A DNA stretch of 28,559 nucleotides from a virus: positions 1 to 28,559 of the IMG/VR virus record IMGVR_UViG_3300005355_000018. One strand, written 5' to 3'. Positions 13,218 to 19,263 of the stretch are shown here, one piece after another (the stretch's first letter is position 1; every line of letters begins with the position of its first letter). The notes under the pieces were generated by a model. The model had not been told where the DNA came from. It saw nothing but the letters and a program-made list of their open reading frames with translations, and did no database searches. Both the position numbers and the translations under genes were made by a program.

Positions 13218-13727
13218 TTACAACCGCATGAGGTTGTACAACTCATGCGGCGGTCGCAGGACACCGGCCGGCAAGGCGTGGCACCAGCGGTCGGGTTGTA
13301 GTTCGACCAGCGGCGCCGCGGCCAGTTCCTCGCCCCGGCACCAGCCCCGGATCCAGTAGCGCGGGTGCTCCTGCGCCGACACCAGCAGGTAGGCCCACGA
13401 TCGCTTGATGGCGGCCGCGGGGGAGATCAGTTGCCGATCGTGGAACGGCACGCCTTTGACATCGATGAGCATGCGGGGGTGCTCAAGGTCGCAGATATCG
13501 GTGACGATCTGCTGCAGCAGTTCGATGTGCCAGGCTGTCATCCAGAGGTAGGTCTTGGCTGCGCACTCGGTGCGGGTGCCGAGGATCTGACCGGCGAGGG
13601 CCTGGGAGGGGGTGACGCGGCGATTGTTGGTGTGGCGCGAGCCTGAGGCTCGGCGCGCCGCCTGGATGTCGACGGCGAGAAGGTCGCAGAATTCGATTTC
13701 GATGGGGGTCAGTGTGACCCAGATCAC
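13218..13727 (-). CDS. Possible PD-(D/E)XK-type nuclease-like protein (169 aa)
   Basis: The layout is that of small phage proteins with a restriction-endonuclease-like core: a helix with a conserved Glu (TRTECAAKTYLW), a strand bearing LIDVKG (a D-x-K pair) and a strand RQLISPAAAIKRSWAYLLVS. The segment PRYWIRGWCRGEEL follows, matching the 'P-x-y-x-v-x-G-W-x-x-G-x-E' end seen in such families. Its partner or DNA target is unknown. The start is GTG at 13727, overlapping the preceding stop as GTGA. It ends the three-gene operon headed by the HTH regulator. The fold assignment is inference from motif order. Confidence 0.55.
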   Translation of the reverse strand: MIWVTLTPIEIEFCDLLAVDIQAARRASGSRHTNNRRVTPSQALAGQILGTRTECAAKTYLWMTAWHIELLQQIVTDICDLEHPRMLIDVKGVPFHDRQLISPAAAIKRSWAYLLVSAQEHPRYWIRGWCRGEELAAAPLVELQPDRWCHALPAGVLRPPHELYNLMRL

Positions 13728-14050
13728 CCGGCGGCTTCCCGTGGACCCTTGGCGACCACCCGCGGCATCGAGGTCATGTGGGGCACATCCTTGGGCAGTT
13801 GCTGCATTTGCGGAGTTTGCTGCGGAGTTTGCGGAATTTGCTGCGGCCGCTCGGGTTGCGGCAGGAACGCCTCCCGCTCTTGCAACAGGACCGATCTCAC
13901 CTTTTCGACCATGGTCAGTAGATCACCGAGCCATTCGACATGGGCATCGGTTTCGCGCTGCTGGATGTAGCGCAGGTCATCGCTGCGGGCGCGGGCGCCC
14001 TCGGCCATGCGCTGCAGGCCCACGACGAGGTCGTGCAATCGGTCAGCCAT
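13724..14050 (-). CDS. Coiled-coil hypothetical protein (108 aa)
   Basis: Residues 1-65 are a continuous amphipathic helix with heptad character (LHDLVVGLQRMAEGARARSD, then WLGDLLTMVEKVRSVLLQER). They are followed by a Pro/Gln-rich tail with repeats of the PQQTPQ type and a short end RVVAKGPREAAG. No catalytic motif is visible. The ATG at 14050 overlaps the regulator gene by 8 bases, so it is translated in the same unit and might dimerise with a partner. Function unknown. Confidence 0.65.
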   Translation of the reverse strand: MADRLHDLVVGLQRMAEGARARSDDLRYIQQRETDAHVEWLGDLLTMVEKVRSVLLQEREAFLPQPERPQQIPQTPQQTPQMQQLPKDVPHMTSMPRVVAKGPREAAG

Positions 14051-14333
14051 GCTGTCGGTCCTCTATTGCCGGCGCTGACTTCTTGCGCCGCTTGCGTTGC
14101 TTGGGGCGGGAGAGTTCGTGCAATTGCGCCGCGTGCAGCTTCTGGGCGAACAGCAGGGGGCTGAATTCGTAGCCCTTGGCGGTCAGCGCGGGCGCCAGCA
14201 CCGCGTAGGTGTCGGGCGGAAAGCCCCTCGTTCGCCAGTTGAGCACCACCCGGTAATCCAGCCCGAACAGCTTACCGACGGCGATATTGCCGCCTAGAAC
14301 GTCGATCGCTTCGCCGGCGAAGTTAATTCGCAT
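14043..14333 (-). CDS. Cro/CI-like HTH DNA-binding protein (96 aa)
   Basis: Residues about 10-55 read as a compact helix-turn-helix: LGGNIAVGKLFGLDYRVVLN (helix 2, turn, recognition helix), then W-R-x-R-G-x-P-P-D-T-Y and a last helix AVLAPALTAKG. The NWRTRGFPPDTYAVL segment is the hallmark of YdaS/Cro-like phage regulators. A Lys/Arg-rich C-terminus (SRPKQRKRRKKS) probably adds DNA contact. AGGGAGCAAGC precedes the ATG. It is transcribed away from the early operon across a shared control region full of dyads, so it is the best candidate regulator of the switch and possibly of the recurrent GTCAC-N5-GTGAC sites. Confidence 0.8.
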   Translation of the reverse strand: MRINFAGEAIDVLGGNIAVGKLFGLDYRVVLNWRTRGFPPDTYAVLAPALTAKGYEFSPLLFAQKLHAAQLHELSRPKQRKRRKKSAPAIEDRQHG

Positions 14334-14352
14334 GCTTGCTCCCTATCACGAC

Positions 14353-14408
14353 CTGTTGCGGGTTTCAAGTTGTGGTAATATAGCGCCCTCGTAAGGCTCC
14401 CGCAACAG
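14353..14408. promoter_or_regulatory. 10-bp inverted repeat bracketing the regulator promoter
   Basis: CTGTTGCGGG (14353-14362) and CCCGCAACAG (14399-14408) are perfect inverted arms 36 bases apart. The right arm covers the -35 box of the minus-strand promoter and the left arm lies in its early transcribed region, enclosing the -10. This suits DNA looping or a leader RNA stem. Confidence 0.5.
14377..14405 (-). promoter_or_regulatory. Promoter of the HTH regulator operon
   Basis: On the minus strand TTGCGG (14405-14400) and TATATT (14382-14377) are spaced by 17 bases. The -10 matches five of six consensus positions and the -35 three of six. The ATG at 14333 follows 43 bases later. Confidence 0.5.
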
Positions 14409-14412
14409 TGAC

Positions 14413-14442
14413 CCGGTGCGGTGGTGACGCACGCCGCACCGG
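14413..14442. promoter_or_regulatory. 9-bp hairpin in the divergent control region
   Basis: CCGGTGCGG pairs perfectly with CCGCACCGG around a 12-base loop that contains GGTGAC. It lies between the two divergent promoters, upstream of both transcribed units, so an operator or structural element fits better than a terminator. Confidence 0.4.
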
Positions 14443-14464
14443 TAAAAATAGCTGGGTGACCCCC

Positions 14465-14493
14465 TTTACATTGGTCACAGGCTGTGACATACA
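14465..14493 (+). promoter_or_regulatory. Early promoter with operator in the spacer, site C
   Basis: TTTACA (14465-14470) and CATACA (14488-14493) are 17 bases apart. The spacer holds GTCACAG-G-CTGTGAC (14474-14488), a perfect seven-base-arm dyad containing GTCAC-N5-GTGAC. A bound repressor would cover the promoter. Further GTGAC half-sites occur at 14408, 14424 and 14456. The first early gene follows at 14524 with GAGGAGCAGGA before its ATG. Confidence 0.6.
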
Positions 14494-14523
14494 CACAGTC
14501 ATCGCCAACGAGGAGCAGGACAA

Positions 14524-14820
14524 ATGACACCGAAACACATCGAGCGCCGCATCGCCAAGAACGCCGACACCATCCTGCGCACCATGGAGGGGCTGTCCAA
14601 GGGCGACACCCGCGAAACCATCGCAACCTTGCTGATTGCCGCCGTCGCCCTCGCCCGCGCTGAGCAGATGTCGTTTTCGGATTTCCTGATGCCGACCAAA
14701 ATAGCTTGGAATGAAATTCATTCGGGGAACAAACTCGAAAACCTGCCTTGGCACGGCAAGCACAATCCTTTCACCGGCGAAACACAGTCAGAGTGGAAGA
14801 CACGGCAGGAGGGCCGCTGA
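14524..14820 (+). CDS. Early hypothetical protein (98 aa)
   Basis: I do not recognise the family. The first 50 residues are helical (MTPKHIERRIAKNADTILRT, then ETIATLLIAAVALARAEQMS). The rest is polar and Trp-containing (FLMPTKIAWNEIH, then HNPFTGETQSEWKTRQEGR). GAGGAGCAGGACAA precedes the ATG. As the first gene behind the early promoter it may be an anti-repressor, regulator or host-takeover protein; nothing in the sequence decides. Confidence 0.7.
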   Translation: MTPKHIERRIAKNADTILRTMEGLSKGDTRETIATLLIAAVALARAEQMSFSDFLMPTKIAWNEIHSGNKLENLPWHGKHNPFTGETQSEWKTRQEGR

Positions 14821-14821
14821 C

Positions 14822-14992
14822 ATGACACCCAAACAGCACTTTCGCTCCCTCCAGATCCGGCTCGAAATCGCCGAGTTCGGGATGGGCATGCCGCTGGACC
14901 GCGAGCGCGTGAAGGAACTGCGTGAGCAGGTCGAGCAGGCCCGCAAGGACGCCGAGTTGGACACCATGACATCGGACGGAACGGAGCCATGA
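14822..14992 (+). CDS. Small early hypothetical protein (56 aa)
   Basis: The ATG at 14822 follows the previous stop by one base, with GGAGGGCCGCTGAC in front of it. The protein is one charged amphipathic helix (LQIRLEIAEFGMGMPLDRER, then VKELREQVEQARKDAELD), likely a coiled coil. Its TGA overlaps the erf ATG as ATGA. It may be a binding partner of the recombination proteins; this is inferred from position only. Confidence 0.65.
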   Translation: MTPKQHFRSLQIRLEIAEFGMGMPLDRERVKELREQVEQARKDAELDTMTSDGTEP

Positions 14993-15600
14993 AAACATCC
15001 GAGCAAATCAGTGAGTTGGCCGCCGCCTTGGCCGCGGCGCAGGGCATGATGGAAAATGCCGTCATGAACCGGATCAATCCGCATTTTAAGTCGAAATATG
15101 CCGATCTAGCCGCCATCTTCGATGCCGCGCGCAAGCCGTTATCCGCCAACGGCCTCGCCATCGTTCAGACGATTGGCGATGGCGTGTTGCATACGCGGCT
15201 GTTGCATACGTCCGGCCAGTGGATCGCCAGTGAGCACCCCCTGCCGATGTCCGGCCGGCCGCAGGAGATCGGCTCGGCATTAACCTACGCGCGCCGTTAT
15301 TCGCTCTCTGCTCTGATCGGCATTGCCGCCGATGAGGATGACGATGCCAACGCCGCCAACCGCTCCAATGGCAAGGACAGCACGGAAAAATTGCTTAACG
15401 CCGAGCAGATGGAATTCGTTTGGGAGAAGGCGCGCGAATACTGCGATCCCGACGTGCAGCAGGAGTGGGTTGAAACGCTGGTCAAGACGCTTGGCCACGA
15501 CAATCTCGCCGAAGTGCCCGCATCCCTGTTTGACAGGCTGCGGCAGGAAATCATCGCATGGCCCAAGAAGCCGGGCGCCGCAAAGTGGAAAACGCAATGA
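14989..15600 (+). CDS. erf: ERF-family single-strand annealing protein (203 aa)
   Basis: ERF proteins bind and anneal single-stranded DNA for phage recombination and genome circularisation. Family marks are present: an N-terminal helix with AAALAAAQGMMENAVMN, FKSKYADLAAIFDAARKPLS (residues 34-52), GLAIVQTI, and the signature SALTYARRYSLSALIGIAAD followed by acidic EDDD (residues 96-119). The C-terminus is variable, as usual, and helical. It is encoded just before a YqaJ exonuclease and NinB, forming a Red-like recombination module. The start overlaps the upstream gene as ATGA and the end overlaps the exonuclease in the same way. Confidence 0.92.
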   Translation: MKTSEQISELAAALAAAQGMMENAVMNRINPHFKSKYADLAAIFDAARKPLSANGLAIVQTIGDGVLHTRLLHTSGQWIASEHPLPMSGRPQEIGSALTYARRYSLSALIGIAADEDDDANAANRSNGKDSTEKLLNAEQMEFVWEKAREYCDPDVQQEWVETLVKTLGHDNLAEVPASLFDRLRQEIIAWPKKPGAAKWKTQ

Positions 15601-16214
15601 CGGTGGAGATCATCGACTGCGTGCAGGGATCGCCGGAATGGTTCCAGGCGCGGTTGGGAATTCCAACCGCGTCCTGCTTTTCGCAGGTGCTGGCCAAGGG
15701 TGAGGGCAAGGTACGCGCAACCTACATGCGCCGCCTTGCCGGCGAGATCATCACCGGCCAGCCGGCCGAAACATTCAAATCGCCCGAAATGGAACGCGGC
15801 AACGCCATGGAGGATGAGGCCCGCGCCAACTACATCTTCGGCTGGAACAATACCCGGCCGACGCGGGTGGGGTTTGTGCGCCGCACCTATGTCGGCTGCA
15901 GCCCGGATGCGTTGCTAGGCGACGACGGGGTGCTGGAACTTAAGACGCAAAAGCCCGAACTGCTTATCGCCACCCACGACGCCGACCGCTTCCCGCCCGA
16001 GCACATAGCGCAGTGTCAGGGCGCGCTGCTGGTCACCGGCCGCAAGTGGGTTGATCTCTGCGTGTATTGGCCGGGCATGCCGATGTTCGTGAAACGTGCC
16101 GAGCGCGACGAAGACTACATCGACAAACTGATGGATGAACTCGCTCGGTTCAACAACGAACTCCAGGCCATGGTCGCGCGCGTGCGCGCCTATGGGCAGA
16201 GGGCGGCGGCATGA
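15597..16214 (+). CDS. YqaJ-type lambda-exonuclease-like recombinase (205 aa)
   Basis: This family resects double-stranded DNA 5' to 3', giving single strands for ERF. The N-terminal Q-G-S-P-E-W-F-Q-A-R-L-G and P-T-A-S motif is diagnostic for YqaJ. The PD-(D/E)XK nuclease core follows: ERGNAMEDEAR (E66, E72, E74), CSPDAL (D104) and LELKTQKP (E114, K116), then the Q-C-Q-G-A-L-L-V-T-G helix. All catalytic residues appear intact. I start at the ATG overlapping the erf stop (ATGA) because homology begins there. The neighbour order ERF, exonuclease, NinB is typical of a phage recombination operon. Confidence 0.92.
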   Translation: MTVEIIDCVQGSPEWFQARLGIPTASCFSQVLAKGEGKVRATYMRRLAGEIITGQPAETFKSPEMERGNAMEDEARANYIFGWNNTRPTRVGFVRRTYVGCSPDALLGDDGVLELKTQKPELLIATHDADRFPPEHIAQCQGALLVTGRKWVDLCVYWPGMPMFVKRAERDEDYIDKLMDELARFNNELQAMVARVRAYGQRAAA

Positions 16215-16624
16215 TTTTCGTTTGGGATGGGCACAGCATGCAACCGCTCGATCAATTCTCCCGGCTAGCCGAACAGTCGTTCACATCAGGCCACGCCTAC
16301 AAGATGATGGTGCAGGAGGAGGGCGAGCGGCGCTCGTCGGAGCAGAACGCCAAGATGTGGGCGATGTTGACCGAATTCTCGCAGCAGCTTGTGCATGCCG
16401 GCAAGCTCTATGAACCGGAACGCTGGAAGGCGATCTTGCTGCATGCTTGGGGCCAGGAGATTGAATTCCTGCCATCGCTCGACGGCAACGGCTTCATCCC
16501 CTACGGCAATCAGTCATCCAAAATGTTGAAGCGCGATATGGTGAGCTTCTTGGAATTCATTCTTGCCGAAGGCACCAAGCGCGGCGTCAAATTTGCCGAC
16601 GATGTGGCCGATCATGCGCGTTGA
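16211..16624 (+). CDS. ninB: NinB/Orf-family recombination protein (137 aa)
   Basis: NinB (lambda Orf) binds single-stranded DNA and helps load annealing proteins, substituting for host RecFOR. The residues RRSSEQNAKMWAMLTEFSQQ (around 38-57) with a following K-L-Y-x-x-E-R-W-K, then F-L-P-S-L-D-G-N-G-F and SSKMLKRDMVSFLEFILAEG (around 97-116), match the family order and length (about 140 residues). It overlaps the exonuclease as ATGA and the HNH gene by 11 bases, so all three are translated together. Confidence 0.88.
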   Translation: MIFVWDGHSMQPLDQFSRLAEQSFTSGHAYKMMVQEEGERRSSEQNAKMWAMLTEFSQQLVHAGKLYEPERWKAILLHAWGQEIEFLPSLDGNGFIPYGNQSSKMLKRDMVSFLEFILAEGTKRGVKFADDVADHAR

Positions 16625-16949
16625 ATTCACGGCCAAGGTCAAGGAGCAGGCTTACGAACGAGCAGGAGGGGTGTGTGAGTGTGGATGCGGAAGACCGCTT
16701 GTCGTCGGACAAATCGACTACGATCATCGAATTCCCTGGGACACCAGCCGCGACAGTACACTGCAGAATTGTGTTTGCATGCTGCGCGGATGCCATCGAG
16801 AAAAAACTAGAGTGGATATCGCTACTATTGCAAAAGGCCGGCGCATCCGACGTAAGCATCGCGGTATCCGTAAGCGCGGAGGGTTTCGGACAAACCGCGA
16901 CGGGCCATTCAAGCGCAAGATGGATGGCACCACCGAGAAGCGACGGTGA
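16614..16949 (+). CDS. HNH endonuclease of recombination operon (111 aa)
   Basis: A zinc-type cluster CECGCG (residues 21-26) is followed by D-Y-D-H (D37, H38), TLQNC (N52) and GCHREKT (C60, H61), the canonical HNH order with a C-x-x-C-like start. A basic tail IAKGRRIRRKHRG contacts DNA in this family, and IAKGR is a typical end motif. The ATG at 16614 lies inside the end of ninB. It may act as a Holliday-junction or nicking nuclease within the recombination set, comparable with the Rap/Rus position in lambdoid phages; the biochemical role is inferred from context. Confidence 0.85.
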   Translation: MRVEFTAKVKEQAYERAGGVCECGCGRPLVVGQIDYDHRIPWDTSRDSTLQNCVCMLRGCHREKTRVDIATIAKGRRIRRKHRGIRKRGGFRTNRDGPFKRKMDGTTEKRR

Positions 16950-16954
16950 CTAGC

Positions 16955-17059
16955 ATGATCCCGCAATGGGCGCCGGCATTTGGCTGGGTACTGTTCTGCA
17001 TCGCCTGCGGCACGCTGCTAGCAATCGTGCTGCTCGGCTGCGCGGTGCCGCTGCGATGA
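16955..17059 (+). CDS. Mini membrane protein (34 aa)
   Basis: MIPQWAPAFGWVLFCIACGT is followed by LLAIVLLGCAVPLR: a single membrane span with three cysteines. The stop overlaps the next gene's ATG as ATGA, and it begins five bases after the HNH stop, so it fills the gap exactly. No good ribosome site is present; it probably relies on coupling. Confidence 0.55.
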   Translation: MIPQWAPAFGWVLFCIACGTLLAIVLLGCAVPLR

Positions 17060-17259
17060 CCGACATTGTCGAGCGGCTGCGCTCGCAAGACCCAAATGGC
17101 CTCAGCATATTGCTGTCGATACAGGAGGCCGCCGACGAGATCGAGCGGCTGCGGGCGGCGCTGACGGACATACTCAAGCATTTCAAGCAATACGAAGATG
17201 CCGAATGCTGCAAGCGTGTCTATGCACAGGCCCGCCGCGCCCTGGAGCCAAAGCCATGA
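17056..17259 (+). CDS. Tandem coiled-coil mini protein, copy 1 (67 aa)
   Basis: MTDIVERLRSQ opens the protein, then EAADEIERLRAALTDILKHF, and RRALEPKP ends it. The layout MTDIVERLR ... EAADEIERLR is widespread in small phage and prophage proteins of unknown function. The middle forms a heptad helix, so self-association or pairing with copy 2 is likely. The ATG overlaps the mini membrane gene stop; the end overlaps copy 2. The shared DNA blocks with the next gene show duplication. Confidence 0.7.
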   Translation: MTDIVERLRSQDPNGLSILLSIQEAADEIERLRAALTDILKHFKQYEDAECCKRVYAQARRALEPKP

Positions 17260-17338
17260 CCGACATTGTCGAGCGGATGCGCTCTCCGAAGGCGTGGTTC
17301 TTTGCCAAAGAGGCCGCCGACGAGATCGAGCGGCTGCG
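17056..17338 (+). repeat. Direct repeats shared by the tandem coiled-coil genes
   Basis: The first 29 bases of each gene (17056-17084 and 17256-17284) differ at one position. A 29-base block encoding EAADEIERLR (17125-17153 and 17310-17338) is identical. The last bases before each stop are also similar. Together they show a gene duplication with in-frame length change between blocks. Confidence 0.8.
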
Positions 17339-17471
17339 CGAGGAAGGCACGGTCGAGCTTGCAAAGGCGATGCTGGAGAACGAGCGGCTGCGCGAGGCGC
17401 TACAGGCGATGATGGATGGTGAACCGGGGTGTGTGCTGCTTGCCCGTCGCGCGCTGAGGCTCAAGCCATGA
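17256..17471 (+). CDS. Tandem coiled-coil mini protein, copy 2 (71 aa)
   Basis: It begins MTDIVERMRSPKAWFFAK, continues EAADEIERLREEGTVELAKA and ends RRALRLKP. Start, middle and end are homologous to the preceding gene, with the spacing between blocks changed by 15 bases. A second heptad block (MLENERLREALQAMM) makes it the more extended coil. It is joined to its neighbours by ATGA overlaps on both sides. Function unknown; retention of both copies suggests a hetero-oligomer or dosage role. Confidence 0.7.
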   Translation: MTDIVERMRSPKAWFFAKEAADEIERLREEGTVELAKAMLENERLREALQAMMDGEPGCVLLARRALRLKP

Positions 17472-17656
17472 GCACCGCTAGCGAAACCATCAAACGACTG
17501 CGCGCCGAACTACTGCGGTTGGCTGAGGAGAACATCAAGCTGGAACGCGCGTTGAAATTGGCTGGGCCCAAACACCCGTCGAACCCAGCCGATAGGCCCG
17601 CCGGTGGTGGACCCACTTCCATCGGCGGGCCACTACCCAATGGAGAAAACCAATGA
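17468..17656 (+). CDS. Coiled-coil mini protein with Pro/Gly tail (62 aa)
   Basis: MSTASETIKRLRAELLRLAE and NIKLERALKLAG give one charged heptad helix, followed by a disordered Pro/Gly tail (PADRPAGGGPTSIGGPLPNG). The helix recalls the IERLR helices of the two genes before it, so it may be a more diverged third relative. ATGA overlaps join it to both neighbours. No family recognised. Confidence 0.6.
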   Translation: MSTASETIKRLRAELLRLAEENIKLERALKLAGPKHPSNPADRPAGGGPTSIGGPLPNGENQ

Positions 17657-17829
17657 GCAAGCCAGAGGACTACCAAGCAGAGGACGAGGAGGAGCCGTTC
17701 AACGTCGCCGACCACCTCGACGAGCCGCAAGTGATTGAGGCTTACATCGGCGATCTACAGGTCAAGATCGAGCAGCTGCAGGCGGCAATGGACGAGATCA
17801 CCGCAATTGCCATCGCCGCTAAGGGATAA
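17653..17829 (+). CDS. Small acidic protein, antidote-like N-terminus (58 aa)
   Basis: After an acidic start (YQAEDEEEP) the residues FNVADHLDEPQVIEAYIGDL resemble the opening of HigA-type addiction-module antidotes (pattern D-V-A-E-H-L-x-x-x-x-x-x-x-A-Y-L). The HTH that should follow is absent, replaced by a short helix KIEQLQAAMDEITAIAIAAK. So it is either a trimmed antidote or a chance likeness in a coiled-coil protein. The ATG overlaps the upstream stop. Its own TAA overlaps the 3' end of the endolysin gene by 11 bases, tail to tail. Confidence 0.6.
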   Translation: MSKPEDYQAEDEEEPFNVADHLDEPQVIEAYIGDLQVKIEQLQAAMDEITAIAIAAKG

Positions 17830-18934
17830 GCCGCCACGATACCCGGCCCATGCCGTCAATCCCGAGCGACCGCGCCAGTGACGGCGATAGATCAATGCCG
17901 GCGGGGTTGCTCGGTACTCGTCCCTTCTGCGGCCCGGATGGGATCGGTGTTTTGCTGGCGTAACACTGCTCGGCGATCGGCCGCGTGCCCTTGTCCCAAT
18001 AGGGGTCGTCGGTCATCCACGGGCCAACGTCCTCGATCGTCGCCGGGAAAATCTCCCCGTCCTCGTTCATCACCTCGACATCAGGCCGCGGGCCTTCGAA
18101 CCGATCCGGCAACGCCACGAACGGCTCGGCATCGTTCAACTGGCCGCCATAGGCCGATTGCTCGCCCTCGAAATTGCCGAACACGGTCGCCGTGATGTCG
18201 TGGATCCAGCCTTCCGTCGATGGCGATGGTGGCCCTTCTTCATCCAGCAGCGCCGCCCATGTGTCGGGGCCCACGATACCGTCGTCTTCTAGACCTTCCG
18301 ATCTTTGGAATTCCTTAACAAGCGCCTCGGTGGTCGTCCCAAAATCTCCGTCAATCCATTTGGGTAAGATGGTCTGGAGTAGGACCACGTCAGGGCCTTT
18401 CGAACCCTTGCGCAGAACTGGCTTAGTCGCCGAGGGCGGCTCGATCGGTGGCGGAATGCCGCCCTCGCGGGGCCAGACCAGCGCGACCACATTGGATTTA
18501 GGAAACGCTGCCAGGCCGATTGCATCGGATTGATTGCCTCCGCGCAGCATGTAGTTGCTGCCTGACGTGCTTTCGTACAGTGCGACGTGCCCTCCACCCG
18601 AGCGCGTCAATACCACCACGCAGCCCAGCCGCGGCGTTTTTATCACCTGATAGTCGGGATCGTCGGCCCAACTTCGCGCCCACAGAAATTTATCGGTGTC
18701 AGTGTCGCCGAACGGCGGCCGGATGCCGGCCTTGGCCATGCAATAGGCCACCGTCAATCCGCACCATGGTATGGCGTCAGAATTGTATTGGTCGCAATAG
18801 GATTTCATGTCGGGGAAAATGCGCGCAATCTCGTCAGCCATGGCCAGGATGCGCGGATTGTCAGCCGTGCCCGGCTGTTCCGCCAATCCGCTGATCGACC
18901 GCATCGTGAGCAGGAATTCGGGGGCCTCGCTCAA
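17819..18934 (-). CDS. Modular endolysin: CHAP-like amidase, peptidoglycan-binding and barrel domains (371 aa)
   Basis: Residues 1-155 are a TIGR02594-like CHAP domain: IPWCGLTVAYCMAKAGI (Cys58), GGGHVALYES (His116) and RGGNQSDAIG (Asn134) form the likely catalytic triad that cuts peptidoglycan peptides. Residues about 172-230 are a PG_binding_1 repeat (LRKGSKGPDVVLLQ, DGDFGTTTEALVKEFQ, DGIVGPDTW). Residues 248-371 resemble a double-psi barrel domain: ATVFGNFEGEQSAYGG, DVGPWMTDDPYWDKG, NPAGIDLSPSLARSLG. No signal peptide is present, so release through the holin is expected. The ATG overlaps the preceding stop as ATGA. It is the last gene of the late operon. Confidence 0.9.
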   Translation of the reverse strand: MSEAPEFLLTMRSISGLAEQPGTADNPRILAMADEIARIFPDMKSYCDQYNSDAIPWCGLTVAYCMAKAGIRPPFGDTDTDKFLWARSWADDPDYQVIKTPRLGCVVVLTRSGGGHVALYESTSGSNYMLRGGNQSDAIGLAAFPKSNVVALVWPREGGIPPPIEPPSATKPVLRKGSKGPDVVLLQTILPKWIDGDFGTTTEALVKEFQRSEGLEDDGIVGPDTWAALLDEEGPPSPSTEGWIHDITATVFGNFEGEQSAYGGQLNDAEPFVALPDRFEGPRPDVEVMNEDGEIFPATIEDVGPWMTDDPYWDKGTRPIAEQCYASKTPIPSGPQKGRVPSNPAGIDLSPSLARSLGIDGMGRVSWRLIP

Positions 18935-19263
18935 GTCAGCACCGCTACCCGAAACGCAACCGAGGTCCGCTGCGGAATTAGTTTTGTAGCATATCCTGAT
19001 TGAAACTTGAGCCAGCCACCCGGAACGATCGTGCCCAGCACCATTGAGTTTGCCTGTACGTCAAGTACTCGCTCGCGGCCGTTGGAATGACAGACTGTAG
19101 CATAGGGCAACACATTGTCGGGCGAGAGCAAGAACGACAGCGGCGCATAGGTCCATTCCGGCGGCACGAAAATGCGAATGATCGTGCCCAAGGAAACATC
19201 GATGGCGGTCGATACTGTGCCATCGCGTGCCATCGTCGGCCCGTTGATAATGGTGACAGGCAT
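18931..19263 (-). CDS. Late-operon hypothetical, tail/structural-like (110 aa)
   Basis: A beta-rich small protein: LGTIIRIFVPPEWTYAPLSF, then LSPDNVLPYATVCHSNGRE, an ANSMVLGTIVPGGWLKFQSG segment and PQRTSVAFRVAVL. This order (a PPEW segment, an F-L-S-P-D turn, G-x-E, then W-L-K-F-x-S-G) recurs in uncharacterised phage proteins often linked to tail or capsid decoration. Here it lies between the lysis genes, joined by TAATG and ATGA overlaps, so it could also serve lysis. Role uncertain. Confidence 0.65.
   Translation of the reverse strand: MPVTIINGPTMARDGTVSTAIDVSLGTIIRIFVPPEWTYAPLSFLLSPDNVLPYATVCHSNGRERVLDVQANSMVLGTIVPGGWLKFQSGYATKLIPQRTSVAFRVAVLT

Noticed and set aside
14413-14442. Rho-independent terminator
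   Set aside because: The strong hairpin lies upstream of both divergent transcripts and lacks a T run on either strand, so it is listed as a regulatory dyad.
16621-16953. Second open frame of 110 codons across the HNH gene
   Set aside because: It is fully out of frame with the HNH motifs, has no ribosome site, and its amino-acid sequence shows no recognisable domain.
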